Origin: a virus
DNA: 20,799 bases
Virus record (IMG/VR): IMGVR_UViG_3300037070_000906
Location: 1-20,799 of that record
Strand: one strand, 5' to 3'
The translations under genes and the position numbers were made by a program. This document shows positions 1 to 5,745 of this stretch, piece by piece. The notes under the pieces are model-generated. The model was given only the letters and a program-made list of their open reading frames with translations, was not told the DNA's origin and did not search any database. Each line of letters opens with the position of its first letter. Positions within the stretch are counted from its first letter, which is position 1.

Positions 1-23
1 GGTACAGTTGGGCACAATTAACT
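1..23. repeat. Left inverted terminal repeat
   Basis: The first 23 bases are the exact reverse complement of 20773-20795. Inverted terminal repeats at both ends of a linear sequence, together with a protein-primed polymerase and a probable terminal protein, indicate a genome whose 5' ends are covalently capped by terminal protein and serve as replication origins. The right end carries four further bases (CTTC) with no counterpart here, so the left end may lack about four terminal bases or the ends may differ slightly. Confidence 0.9.
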
Positions 24-100
24 AAAGTTCCCCATTAAATCTTACGGTGCCGTTAAGTTCTTGATAACTTACCAATATGCTATTCCGTGCATGTACGTTA

Positions 101-138
101 AACGGCCCACACCATGCATGGTAGTGGTGTGGGCCGTT
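101..138 (-). terminator. Terminator hairpin ending the leftmost operon
   Basis: Bases 101-114 and 125-138 form a perfect 14-bp inverted repeat (AACGGCCCACACCA and its complement) around a 10-base loop. On the minus strand it lies 24 bases past the last stop codon of the left operon and is followed by GTTTAACG, a weak T-rich tail. It is probably a rho-independent terminator that stops transcription before the genome end. Apart from it and the terminal repeat, nothing else is recognisable in 1-162. Confidence 0.75.
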
Positions 139-162
139 AGGTGGTGTGCTATGTAGTTGTGT

Positions 163-393
163 TCATACCAGTACTGCGTAGCGCATGTATGTGAGCCGCC
201 GATACAGTGTTTGTCTGGTGGAGTCGTATATAACCCTTGACTCATCGATGCCCAGCTGCCGTGCGATAGCTAGTCCAATCACCTTAGGGTTCATGGTTTC
301 AGTGGTGAGTGTGAATAGCCGTTCATCATCTGTCTGTATGAGTAGGTCTACGCGTCCTTCATTCCATCGCATGACTGCTACTAGCCACTCCAT
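163..393 (-). CDS. Hypothetical protein, 76 aa
   Basis: I do not recognise this protein. The start chosen is the ATG at 393, which shares its A with the TGA of the gene before it (TGATG). This is a typical translational-coupling junction, and the longer reading upstream of it is just another frame of that gene. The product begins MEWLVAVMRWNEGR, has an acidic middle and a basic C-terminal third (TRQTLYRRLTYMRYAVLV), with no membrane segment or cysteine motif. It is the last gene of the left operon and is followed by the hairpin at 101-138. Its place in a block of small unknown genes at a genome end suggests an accessory, host-interaction role, which is inference only. Confidence 0.65.
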   Translation of the reverse strand: MEWLVAVMRWNEGRVDLLIQTDDERLFTLTTETMNPKVIGLAIARQLGIDESRVIYDSTRQTLYRRLTYMRYAVLV

Positions 394-707
394 CAGAAGG
401 GCCACGCGGGGAAAACGACACCCGCGATTGTCTGGGGCTGCGAGAGGTCCGCCTGGGCCTGTCCTACAAATTCCACGTTGATGATGTGGCGTCCGTGAAT
501 CCATGAACAGATGATGAATTCGACTGCATCCGAACCGCTGCGCCTAGCTGTGTGGCGATTCCTGTCGCCTACTCCATAGTCGTATGTGATGTTGACGGGT
601 TTCAGGCTCTTGGCTGGCTTGTCGCCGTTCCAGACTGTTGCGACGTTGCTAGGCGTTACTGTCACGTCGTAGCCGTTGCCGATTGTGATGGTGGTGTATT
701 CGTTCAT
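393..707 (-). CDS. Hypothetical protein, 104 aa
   Basis: Unknown function. The ATG at 707 is preceded by AAGAAAG about 8 bases upstream, and the stop overlaps the next start by one base. The sequence begins MNEYTTITIGNGYDVTVTP, a pattern of alternating hydrophobic and polar residues that suggests a beta-rich fold. It contains a WIHGRHIINVEF segment and a hydrophobic C-terminus (VVFPAWPF). There is no signal peptide, membrane helix or metal motif. It lies in the left operon between two other unknown small genes. Confidence 0.7.
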   Translation of the reverse strand: MNEYTTITIGNGYDVTVTPSNVATVWNGDKPAKSLKPVNITYDYGVGDRNRHTARRSGSDAVEFIICSWIHGRHIINVEFVGQAQADLSQPQTIAGVVFPAWPF

Positions 708-737
708 GATGTCGTCTTTCTTGTCGTGTTGCTGGCT

Positions 738-986
738 TTAGATTTCGTCGTCGGCGTAATTGCCCTGTTCAACGTAGAGTGCTCGCTCTACGTCGGCGTA
801 GTTGGTGGTTGAGAACCAGTGAACGAGCCCTACTGATTCGTGGCATGCCGCCATGATGAATACACCCTCATGCTGTGTGGACTCGTATACCTGATATTCC
901 ATACCTGTGCTGTAGTTTGTTCCAGTTTCGATTGGATGTTCGGCACGATCGCTGGGCGCGTGTAGTCCGATTGAGTGAAGAGTCAT
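738..986 (-). CDS. Hypothetical protein, 82 aa
   Basis: Unknown function. The ATG at 986 has a good ribosome-binding site (AAGTAAGG, about 7 bases before the start), and this site overlaps the stop of the 29-aa gene upstream. The product is acidic, with several His residues in its middle (QHEGVFIMAACHESVGLVHW) and an acidic C-terminus (YVEQGNYADDEI). No known domain or membrane segment is visible. It belongs to the left operon. Confidence 0.65.
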   Translation of the reverse strand: MTLHSIGLHAPSDRAEHPIETGTNYSTGMEYQVYESTQHEGVFIMAACHESVGLVHWFSTTNYADVERALYVEQGNYADDEI

Positions 987-994
987 GATGTGCC

Positions 995-1084
995 TTACTT
1001 CCAGTAGATGCGGGTGAGTGTGGTTTTGCGGTAGATGGGGATGAGCCCGAACAGACGGTAGACGTAGACGGTGCGCTGAATCAT
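995..1084 (-). CDS. Small basic peptide gene, 29 aa
   Basis: A 29-codon reading frame starts at ATG 1084 and ends at TAA 995-997. Its ribosome-binding site is among the strongest in the window: GGGGGAG five bases before the ATG, overlapping the end of the 125-aa gene. The peptide is strongly basic and aromatic (MIQRTVYVYRLFGLIPIYRK at its start), with several Arg/Lys residues and five Tyr/Trp. It fills the gap between two operon genes with exact spacing, which favours a real gene over chance. Its function is unknown; a membrane-active or nucleic-acid-binding peptide is possible. Confidence 0.55.
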   Translation of the reverse strand: MIQRTVYVYRLFGLIPIYRKTTLTRIYWK

Positions 1085-1086
1085 GA

Positions 1087-1464
1087 TTACTCCCCCATCA
1101 ACTGATCGAACGAGCGGTAGCCAAAACGGGAGTACAGAACGGATTCCATCGTTTCCAGTGAGGTCCCGTTGATGCTTGTAATCAGGATGAGTGATTCCTC
1201 AGATACGCCCGCTTCAATGAGGTAGTCCCATGCGGACTCCCAATCGATGATGGGCTGCGCTTCTTCTTCCTCCGCCTCAGCCTCAGCCTCAGCCGTTACA
1301 GCGCCACAGCGCGGGCACCTGGGCTGAATCTCGCCATCAATGACCCACTCTGCGTGTCCATTAGTTGCGCAGTAGTCAACGTGGCCCTGCTGGACAACAG
1401 TGTCTGTCCAGTGAGCGTCAGCGGGAGCGGCTACGGGGAATGAGTTTGCGAACGGGTTAGTCAT
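1087..1464 (-). CDS. Hypothetical acidic zinc-ribbon-like protein, 125 aa
   Basis: The ATG at 1464 has AGGACAAG just upstream and gives the start MTNPFANSF. A longer frame upstream lacks a ribosome-binding site and overlaps the gene before. Residues of about 30-55 contain a Cys/His set: YCATNGHAEW, then a CPRCG knuckle about 15 residues later, as in zinc-ribbon proteins that bind nucleic acids or partners. It is followed by a run of alternating Ala and Glu (AEAEAEAEEEEA), a likely flexible acidic linker, and then a C-terminal domain of about 50 residues (DWESAWDYLIEAG onward) that looks helical. The metal ligands are seen; the function is unknown. Confidence 0.7.
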   Translation of the reverse strand: MTNPFANSFPVAAPADAHWTDTVVQQGHVDYCATNGHAEWVIDGEIQPRCPRCGAVTAEAEAEAEEEEAQPIIDWESAWDYLIEAGVSEESLILITSINGTSLETMESVLYSRFGYRSFDQLMGE

Positions 1465-1490
1465 GATCTTGTCCTGTCTAGTGGTGTGGG

Positions 1491-1625
1491 TTAGCGGGTT
1501 GCAGTGGGCCGTGCGGGGATCGCAGTTAGCTGTGCGGGGCACCACTGCCTAGCGGTGTTGTTAACGTGCGAGCAGTTGCGGTTGTGGATTCCGTGGGCTG
1601 TGCGGGTGGGGGTTGCAGTGTTCAT
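1491..1625 (-). CDS. Small hypothetical protein, 44 aa
   Basis: The ATG at 1625 overlaps the TGA of the 92-aa gene by four bases (ATGA) and has GGAG seven bases upstream, so the start is well supported. The peptide begins MNTATPTRTAHGIHNRNCSH, is rich in Thr, Ala, Arg and Asn, and has two Cys and several His (NCSH and QWCPAQ), perhaps a minimal metal site. The DNA shows runs of related GTGCGGG-like words, so a short low-complexity product is possible. Function unknown. Confidence 0.5.
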   Translation of the reverse strand: MNTATPTRTAHGIHNRNCSHVNNTARQWCPAQLTAIPARPTATR

Positions 1626-1900
1626 ATCGTGTCTCCTGTGTATGTAGTGCGCACTAGCGCGATTTCGTAGGGCAAGCGCCCTAGCTTCAAGCATCGGGCC
1701 TGTAGTGATTTAGCGGACTTCTGTGTAGCTACGGGGAAAATCTCGCCTGTGTAGTGATCCTGCAACTCCCACCCATAGGTGGAATCATGCGAGATAACTA
1801 GGTTTGCGAGAATCTCCCACGGGGCAGTGTGCCCGTAGACCCCGATAGCGGGGAGTGATGCGCGGTAGGTTTCCTGCGCTTCGATGTCTGACCATTCCAT
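1622..1900 (-). CDS. Hypothetical protein, 92 aa, first gene of left operon
   Basis: This is the first gene downstream of the DnaA-box array on the minus strand. The ATG at 1900 is preceded by AAGGG seven bases upstream. The product starts MEWSDIEAQETYRASLPAIG, contains WEILANLVISHDSTYGWELQ and ends RTTYTGDTI. It has a mixed alpha/beta look, no membrane helix and one Cys. I do not recognise a family. As the leading gene of the left operon, it would be the first product controlled by any promoter within 1901-2320. Confidence 0.7.
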   Translation of the reverse strand: MEWSDIEAQETYRASLPAIGVYGHTAPWEILANLVISHDSTYGWELQDHYTGEIFPVATQKSAKSLQARCLKLGRLPYEIALVRTTYTGDTI

Positions 1901-2041
1901 GGTTAGACCCTTCTGTTAGTGGGTTGACTGTGACTGCGTGGAATGTGGATTCGATTTTCAATGTGCCTGTGCGGGCCGGTTTCACCTGAACCAGTTCCGA
2001 CCGCCGTTCGGATGCTACGCAGTAAGCATAACAAACGGGGG
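1901..2041. other. Probable leader and promoter region of the left operon
   Basis: This stretch lies between the DnaA-box array and the first left-operon gene. No frame across it has a credible start and ribosome-binding site; a GTG-started frame at 1985 has no Shine-Dalgarno and runs into the 92-aa gene. On the minus strand TTGTTATGCTTAC (near 2025-2035) contains a TATGCT that could serve as a -10, but no good -35 lies 16-18 bases upstream. If a promoter is here, it would abut the DnaA boxes. Confidence 0.35.
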
Positions 2042-2314
2042 TTATCCACAGGGTTATCCACCGTTTTGGCCTAGTTATCCACAGTTTCGCGTGAGTTATC
2101 CACAGTTTGGCCTAAGTTATCCACAGCTGCGGGCGAGTTATCCACAGTTTTGGCCTAGTTATCCACAGGTTTTGGGAGTTATCCACAGGCTTGAACCTGA
2201 GCGTAAGCTGATGGTTAGGTAACGGTAATGTAACGAAGTTATCCACAGGGTTATCCACAGGGTTATCCACAGGGTATAGTTATCCACAGGGTTATCCACA
2301 GGGTTGTGGATAAC
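2042..2314. repeat. DnaA-box array (13 perfect TTATCCACA boxes)
   Basis: Perfect TTATCCACA sequences begin at 2042, 2075, 2096, 2117, 2138, 2159, 2179, 2239, 2251, 2263, 2280 and 2292 on the plus strand. One further perfect box on the minus strand spans 2305-2313. TTATCCACC at 2054 is a one-base variant. Spacing is regular: six boxes from 2054 to 2159 are exactly 21 bp apart (two helical turns), and several others are 12 bp apart with a GGG spacer. The last pair forms a 10-bp inverted repeat (2291-2300 and 2305-2314). TTATCCACA is the bacterial DnaA-box consensus. The spacers partly repeat (GTTTTGGCCTAG and variants). No protein-coding frame is credible here. Confidence 0.9.
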
Positions 2315-2324
2315 TAGCTAGGCA

Positions 2325-2511
2325 GCCGAGATAGTTGTTTGGCGAGTAGTTCACCCGGTAAGTAGTTCACTTGGTGAGATACCAAATATTTAAGAAACTC
2401 GGCGAGCTACCGAAAATCCGGGATTTTCCTATAATGCCTCAAAATTTCAAAGTTGAGTCCAAAGTTTGAAAATCACTCCTTTTGAAAACCTGAAGCTCGC
2501 TGCAACGCAAA
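2325..2511. other. AT-rich non-coding stretch beside the DnaA boxes
   Basis: This non-coding region is richer in A and T than the surroundings (for example CCAAATATTTAAG and CCTCAAAATTTCAAAG). It starts next to the outermost DnaA boxes. A 10-bp direct repeat, AGTAGTTCAC, occurs at 2345-2354 and 2361-2370. An AT-rich element next to clustered DnaA boxes is the arrangement of a bacterial origin with an unwinding element. It could equally be an AT-rich promoter region. A TATAAT at 2430-2435 on the plus strand has no matching -35. Confidence 0.45.
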
Positions 2512-2541
2512 AGTGTGGGGCCGATTTCTCGACCCCACACT
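2512..2541 (-). terminator. Terminator hairpin after the 80-aa gene
   Basis: AGTGTGGGG at 2512-2520 pairs perfectly with CCCCACACT at 2533-2541. The 12-base loop can add a short CGA/TCG pairing. On the minus strand the stem is followed by TTTTGCG. It lies about 95 bases beyond the stop at 2636, fits a rho-independent terminator, and would insulate the DnaA-box region from late transcription. Confidence 0.75.
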
Positions 2542-2635
2542 ATTGATTTTCAATTTTCTGTTTTCCCCATTCAGTACCACGTTGTTCTAATGTGGTTCTG
2601 AAATGGCGACTGCATGTGCCCGTAGAACACTGCCT

Positions 2636-2878
2636 TCATCCATCCTGCCTGTCTGTCTTGTGTGGGCTCTTCATCCCGTGCTGCGCTCGGTACTGAGCTT
2701 CCCATTCGTCTAGGCTCTGACGCAAAGTTGCCTGGGTCTTGCCAGTAGGCAAGTGCTCTGTCTGCTGTGGCTCTGCCTGAGGGCGTGTCGTCGTGCATGC
2801 TACTACCAATGTTATGATGCTGAGGAATACTACTATGACTGTTGTGTAGAAGATTACTAGGCTAAGCCACTGTGGCAT
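2636..2878 (-). CDS. Small membrane or lipoprotein-like protein, 80 aa
   Basis: The ATG at 2878 is chosen because AAAGGGTG lies about 5 bases before it; the longer upstream frame runs through a terminator hairpin. Residues of about 4-27 form one hydrophobic segment (WLSLVIFYTTVIVVFLSIIT), followed by VVAC, which fits a lipobox, and then a polar, Gln- and Thr-rich C-terminal part that contains DEWEAQYRAQHG. It could be a lipoprotein or a type I/II anchored membrane protein. In a phage this suggests a role in lysis (holin or spanin-like) or in superinfection exclusion, but nothing in the sequence decides. It is a single-gene unit between two hairpins and carries the TAATCGGGC leader motif. Confidence 0.65.
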   Translation of the reverse strand: MPQWLSLVIFYTTVIVVFLSIITLVVACTTTRPQAEPQQTEHLPTGKTQATLRQSLDEWEAQYRAQHGMKSPHKTDRQDG

Positions 2879-2893
2879 GTTCACCCTTTCGTT

Positions 2894-2905
2894 TGCCCGA
2901 TTAGC
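2894..2905 (-). promoter_or_regulatory. Leader motif copy (GCTAATCGGGCA)
   Basis: This is one copy of an AATCGGGC element found in front of several genes on the minus strand. Here it lies about 16 bases before the ATG of the 80-aa gene. The strongest pair of copies, at 16140-16152 and 20211-20223, shares 13 identical bases. Confidence 0.4.
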
Positions 2906-2914
2906 TAAACGATA

Positions 2915-2951
2915 ACACACCCGCAACCTAAACTGCAAGTTGCGGGTGTGT
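2915..2951 (-). terminator. Late-operon terminator hairpin
   Basis: ACACACCCGCAAC at 2915-2927 and its exact complement at 2939-2951 make a 13-bp stem with an 11-base loop, 15 bases past the tail-fibre stop codon. There is no clear T-run on either side (GTTATCG follows on the minus strand). It may stop transcription only partly, or stabilise the 3' end of the late message. Confidence 0.7.
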
Positions 2952-2965
2952 ACTATCTGCGTTCG

Positions 2966-4993
2966 TTAGTACAGGTCGACCCAGGCGTAGGCCTCGGTGG
3001 CGTCCTTGCGACAGAACACGACCCGGTCCGCCGTACCCGCACCGGCTTGCACAAAAGCGACCACGCCGCGGTACGTTGACGAGGCAGCGGGCAATGCTCC
3101 CGAGTCGTACAGGCGGATGCCTTTGACACCGCTGCTGATGGTGCCGAAGAGGTTCGCGAGTGCGATGGTGCGCACTGTTAGCGAGTCAGCGGTGAGGTAC
3201 GCGGCGGCGGCGATCGCCTGGATGCGGGTGCCGCTGGTGCCCATTCCGACTACACCGTTAGCAGGCGTGGCAGGGTCGGAGAATCTCACGCCGCCCTGAC
3301 CCCACTGCCCTCCGGGGATATCTATCGTGAGGGCCGTTGCCCCCTGGTTGATGATCTGCGCCGGGCGCTTCTGCGTGTTCAAGTGTCGGTCAATAAGCGT
3401 GTTCGTTGTCAGACCCGAATTGTCGATAAAGGCAGGATCCGACGACGATGCCACCGAACCGTGGAGCTCGCAGTAGCAGTTGCCAACACCGGATGCAAGA
3501 ATGACGTTTGTACCCCGGTAACCCTTTACACCGATAACGCTATTACGCGATTGCTGCATATCAACGCCAGCGTCAAGGTCTGTCAGGTTTGTACCTTTTC
3601 CTGGAATAATGCCGGTGAACAGGTTGCCGCCAATCTGTTGTGCAGTTCCTGATGGGTTGGTATAGCGAACATGTGACGTGCCCGTTGCCCCCGACACTTT
3701 ACCGGTGTCAAACATCTGAAGATCGGAAAGAACTATCCCATTCCCTGCAATTGCGAAAATAGTTCCGTTTGTAGGTGCGTGCAAATATTCTACAAGCGGC
3801 GCACCAATGTAGTTGTCATGGGGCGCTTGTAGACCGTTGTCACGAATAATTACTGCCCCTGAGGCACCGACACTAGCCCCAGCACTAGACCCCTGTAGTT
3901 GTAGTCCTGTAATTCGGTTGCCATTAAACGCTCCCTGGGCAATCAAATACGGCACATTGTTTGCTGCCGCGCTCGCTGGCTCCATAGCTATCAGCGCATC
4001 AAAGTCGCTCATTTCTGAGCAACCTAGATCAAATGCAGCTCCACCAGTATTCGATACCGTGATGTGGTGTACCCACCCGCGCGTATACGATGTGGTCGGA
4101 TCAAACGCTAGACCCTTGTTAGCCCCTGTGGCATCGGGTGCCCCGCTTCCGACAAGTCTAAACATGCCAAACTCGCTCGCTTCCAAATTATACCCGACAC
4201 CTGTCAGGTCAAGAACTGGCCCTGACTGTGAGGTTGCAACGAGTCTAGAGTTAGCCGGGCCTTGACCAACCATTCCGCACTTAGCGGTGGCTGGCCATTT
4301 AAAGCCTGCTCCTACGGAAATGTCGCCGTTGTCTAGAACAATCTTTCCGGGGCTGGCACCCATAATTGCGTGCGCTGCTGCGAGTGTTGCCACCGCGCCC
4401 GACATTGTGGTTCCGGTGTTTGTGTCATTGCCGTTAGGCGAGACATACACAATCTTTGCCGCGCCTGATTCAAACGTTTCTTCGATGCGCGCAATGTCTT
4501 CTTCAAGATAAGTGGGATCGAAACTTCCTACATCACCCTTGTCACCTTTATCACCCTTGTCACCTTTAGGACCCTTGTCGCCCTTTTCACCTTTATCACC
4601 CTTGGGGCCTTGATTGATGGTGATAATGCCGCCACTTTCATCAACGGGTGTGACTAGTGTGAGATCTACTGTTGAGCCTTGTGGGAGTTGGAAGTTGAAG
4701 CTCTTGAATGGGACGTACTGCCCGTTGTCGTAGAGACTGAAGCTTGCTTTCCAGGTCCAGTCAACAGGGCTGCCGTCGGGGTCATTCGTTGCGTACAGTG
4801 TGGTCTTAACGGTGCCGTCTGCATTCAGCTTGGCTATTACCGGGTCTGGCAGAAGCGTTGTTGGAGGAAGTTCTGAGGAAAGCTGAATGCTACTAGGTGC
4901 TGGCTCGAAACTGACTGTTCCAGTGAGTGGGTGTTCTGGCATGCCGGTGATGTAGCGGCCAACTACGATACCGTGTCCGAGTGTTTTCTGCAT
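2966..4993 (-). CDS. Tail fibre/spike with collagen-like stalk, 675 aa
   Basis: This is a probable host-range tail fibre. The start is ATG 4993, with AAAGG six bases upstream overlapping the stop of the lysin gene; a longer frame reads back into that gene. Residues 1-128 resemble the N-terminal domain of many actinophage minor tail proteins (TGTVSFEP, LNADGTVKTTLYATNDPDG, VDWTWKASFSLYD). Residues 129-156 are nine Gly-X-Y triplets (GPKGDKGEKGDKG and on), a collagen-like trimeric stalk. From about 175, KIVYVSPNGNDTNTG and later Gly/Val-rich repeats suggest a right-handed beta-helix for receptor or glycan binding. The C-terminus (about 600-675, including TYRGVVAFVQAG) looks like a tip domain. 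DNA encoding the C-terminal part (2966-3330) is clearly richer in GC than the middle of the gene, suggesting domain exchange. It is the last gene of the late operon. Confidence 0.85.
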   Translation of the reverse strand: MQKTLGHGIVVGRYITGMPEHPLTGTVSFEPAPSSIQLSSELPPTTLLPDPVIAKLNADGTVKTTLYATNDPDGSPVDWTWKASFSLYDNGQYVPFKSFNFQLPQGSTVDLTLVTPVDESGGIITINQGPKGDKGEKGDKGPKGDKGDKGDKGDVGSFDPTYLEEDIARIEETFESGAAKIVYVSPNGNDTNTGTTMSGAVATLAAAHAIMGASPGKIVLDNGDISVGAGFKWPATAKCGMVGQGPANSRLVATSQSGPVLDLTGVGYNLEASEFGMFRLVGSGAPDATGANKGLAFDPTTSYTRGWVHHITVSNTGGAAFDLGCSEMSDFDALIAMEPASAAANNVPYLIAQGAFNGNRITGLQLQGSSAGASVGASGAVIIRDNGLQAPHDNYIGAPLVEYLHAPTNGTIFAIAGNGIVLSDLQMFDTGKVSGATGTSHVRYTNPSGTAQQIGGNLFTGIIPGKGTNLTDLDAGVDMQQSRNSVIGVKGYRGTNVILASGVGNCYCELHGSVASSSDPAFIDNSGLTTNTLIDRHLNTQKRPAQIINQGATALTIDIPGGQWGQGGVRFSDPATPANGVVGMGTSGTRIQAIAAAAYLTADSLTVRTIALANLFGTISSGVKGIRLYDSGALPAASSTYRGVVAFVQAGAGTADRVVFCRKDATEAYAWVDLY

Positions 4994-4995
4994 GA

Positions 4996-5331
4996 CTAAC
5001 CTTTCGCAACCAAAATGCCAAGAAGAACCAAATTCACCAATGTAACCAACCCCGCCACACCATATGCCCACCGGTTCACAGTGCTAACCGACTCAACATC
5101 GTTACGAATAGCACCAATCTGCGCGTTCGTTGATGCCGCAAACCCCTGCGCATCAAACGTCACAGGCTTGCCGTTGCCGTCGTAGATGGGGTTTCCGTCC
5201 TCATCCTGTGCCGGTAGCGGAGCCTTCCACACTGCCTGTTGAATGAATGGCCAGTCAGGGTGACCTGGCGGAAAGGTGTTCACGTCACGGTAAAACTCGA
5301 ACATGGCATCTTTAACGTCTTGCTTACTCAT
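4996..5331 (-). CDS. Possible internal-start holin-like product, 111 aa
   Basis: Codon 139 of the lysin gene is an ATG (5331-5329) preceded by AAGAGGA at a spacing of about 4-6 bases. Starting there gives MSKQDVKDAMFEFYRDV... with a soluble N-terminal part and a single C-terminal membrane segment, the size and topology of small phage holins or anti-holins. The acidic stretch EEDD that encodes the Shine-Dalgarno is at the domain boundary, so it may exist to place the internal site. This is inference; the same DNA is fully explained as part of the longer protein. Confidence 0.35.
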   Translation of the reverse strand: MSKQDVKDAMFEFYRDVNTFPPGHPDWPFIQQAVWKAPLPAQDEDGNPIYDGNGKPVTFDAQGFAASTNAQIGAIRNDVESVSTVNRWAYGVAGLVTLVNLVLLGILVAKG

Positions 5332-5745
5332 GTCGTCCTCTTCATCTAGATAAAGCTCGAAATTGAGTGTGTCTCTGAATGGTTTACTAACATCAGCCCT
5401 CAGGGTTACATGGACGTGAGGGCCATAATAATATTCCTCACCCCACCCTGACGCACCACTAATGAATATGCCTGTTTGTCCGCGACTTACTCGCTGCCCA
5501 GCATTGCCGTGAATCCAGTAGCCGTGGATATAGTCGATGACTCTGCCGTCATCCATGTATAGCTGTAGTCGTCTGCCTTCAGCACCGCCAGGGTTGTTGT
5601 CAGCTAGGGCAATCATGCCGTCACCTGGCATTCGACAGTCTGTGCCAAACGCTGTCATATAGTCCGTGCCAGGCTCCGCACTGCCACGGTCGATGTGATC
5701 CTGCCAGTCATCAGACACGCCTACATCTGCGGGTGTGACATACAT
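4996..5745 (-). CDS. Endolysin: M23 peptidase with C-terminal membrane segment, 249 aa
   Basis: Probable lysis peptidase. The N-terminal ~115 residues have an M23 (zinc endopeptidase) pattern: DHIDRGSAEPGTDY (H17 and D28 as likely ligands), DYIHGYWIHG, and GPHVHVTLR with H110-x-H112. This variant motif is familiar from actinophage lysins. Residues 116-222 are a linker with acidic and Pro-rich parts, and residues of about 225-247 form one hydrophobic segment (WAYGVAGLVTLVNLVLLGIL), ending in AKG. The start ATG at 5745 shares a base with the TGA of the preceding gene. An in-frame ATG at 5331 with AAGAGGA upstream could yield a separate 111-aa membrane protein from the same gene. A soluble M23 domain fused to a membrane anchor is unusual for a lysin. 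Confidence 0.8.
   Translation of the reverse strand: MYVTPADVGVSDDWQDHIDRGSAEPGTDYMTAFGTDCRMPGDGMIALADNNPGGAEGRRLQLYMDDGRVIDYIHGYWIHGNAGQRVSRGQTGIFISGASGWGEEYYYGPHVHVTLRADVSKPFRDTLNFELYLDEEDDMSKQDVKDAMFEFYRDVNTFPPGHPDWPFIQQAVWKAPLPAQDEDGNPIYDGNGKPVTFDAQGFAASTNAQIGAIRNDVESVSTVNRWAYGVAGLVTLVNLVLLGILVAKG

Noticed and set aside
1785-1985. A 66-aa minus-strand gene starting at GTG 1985
   Set aside because: There is no Shine-Dalgarno sequence, and over half of it overlaps the well-supported 92-aa gene in another frame.
1938-2222. A plus-strand protein with Ser-Tyr-Pro-Gln repeats across the DnaA boxes
   Set aside because: Its repeats come from 21-bp phasing being a multiple of three. It has no ribosome-binding site, and every supported gene is on the other strand.
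2042-2314. The repeat array as a CRISPR locus
   Set aside because: The repeated unit is only 9 bases, the spacers are 12 bases or fewer and partly repeat one another, and no cas gene is present. DnaA boxes explain the sequence better.
2430-2435. A plus-strand TATAAT promoter
   Set aside because: There is no acceptable -35 element 16-18 bases upstream and no plus-strand gene downstream.
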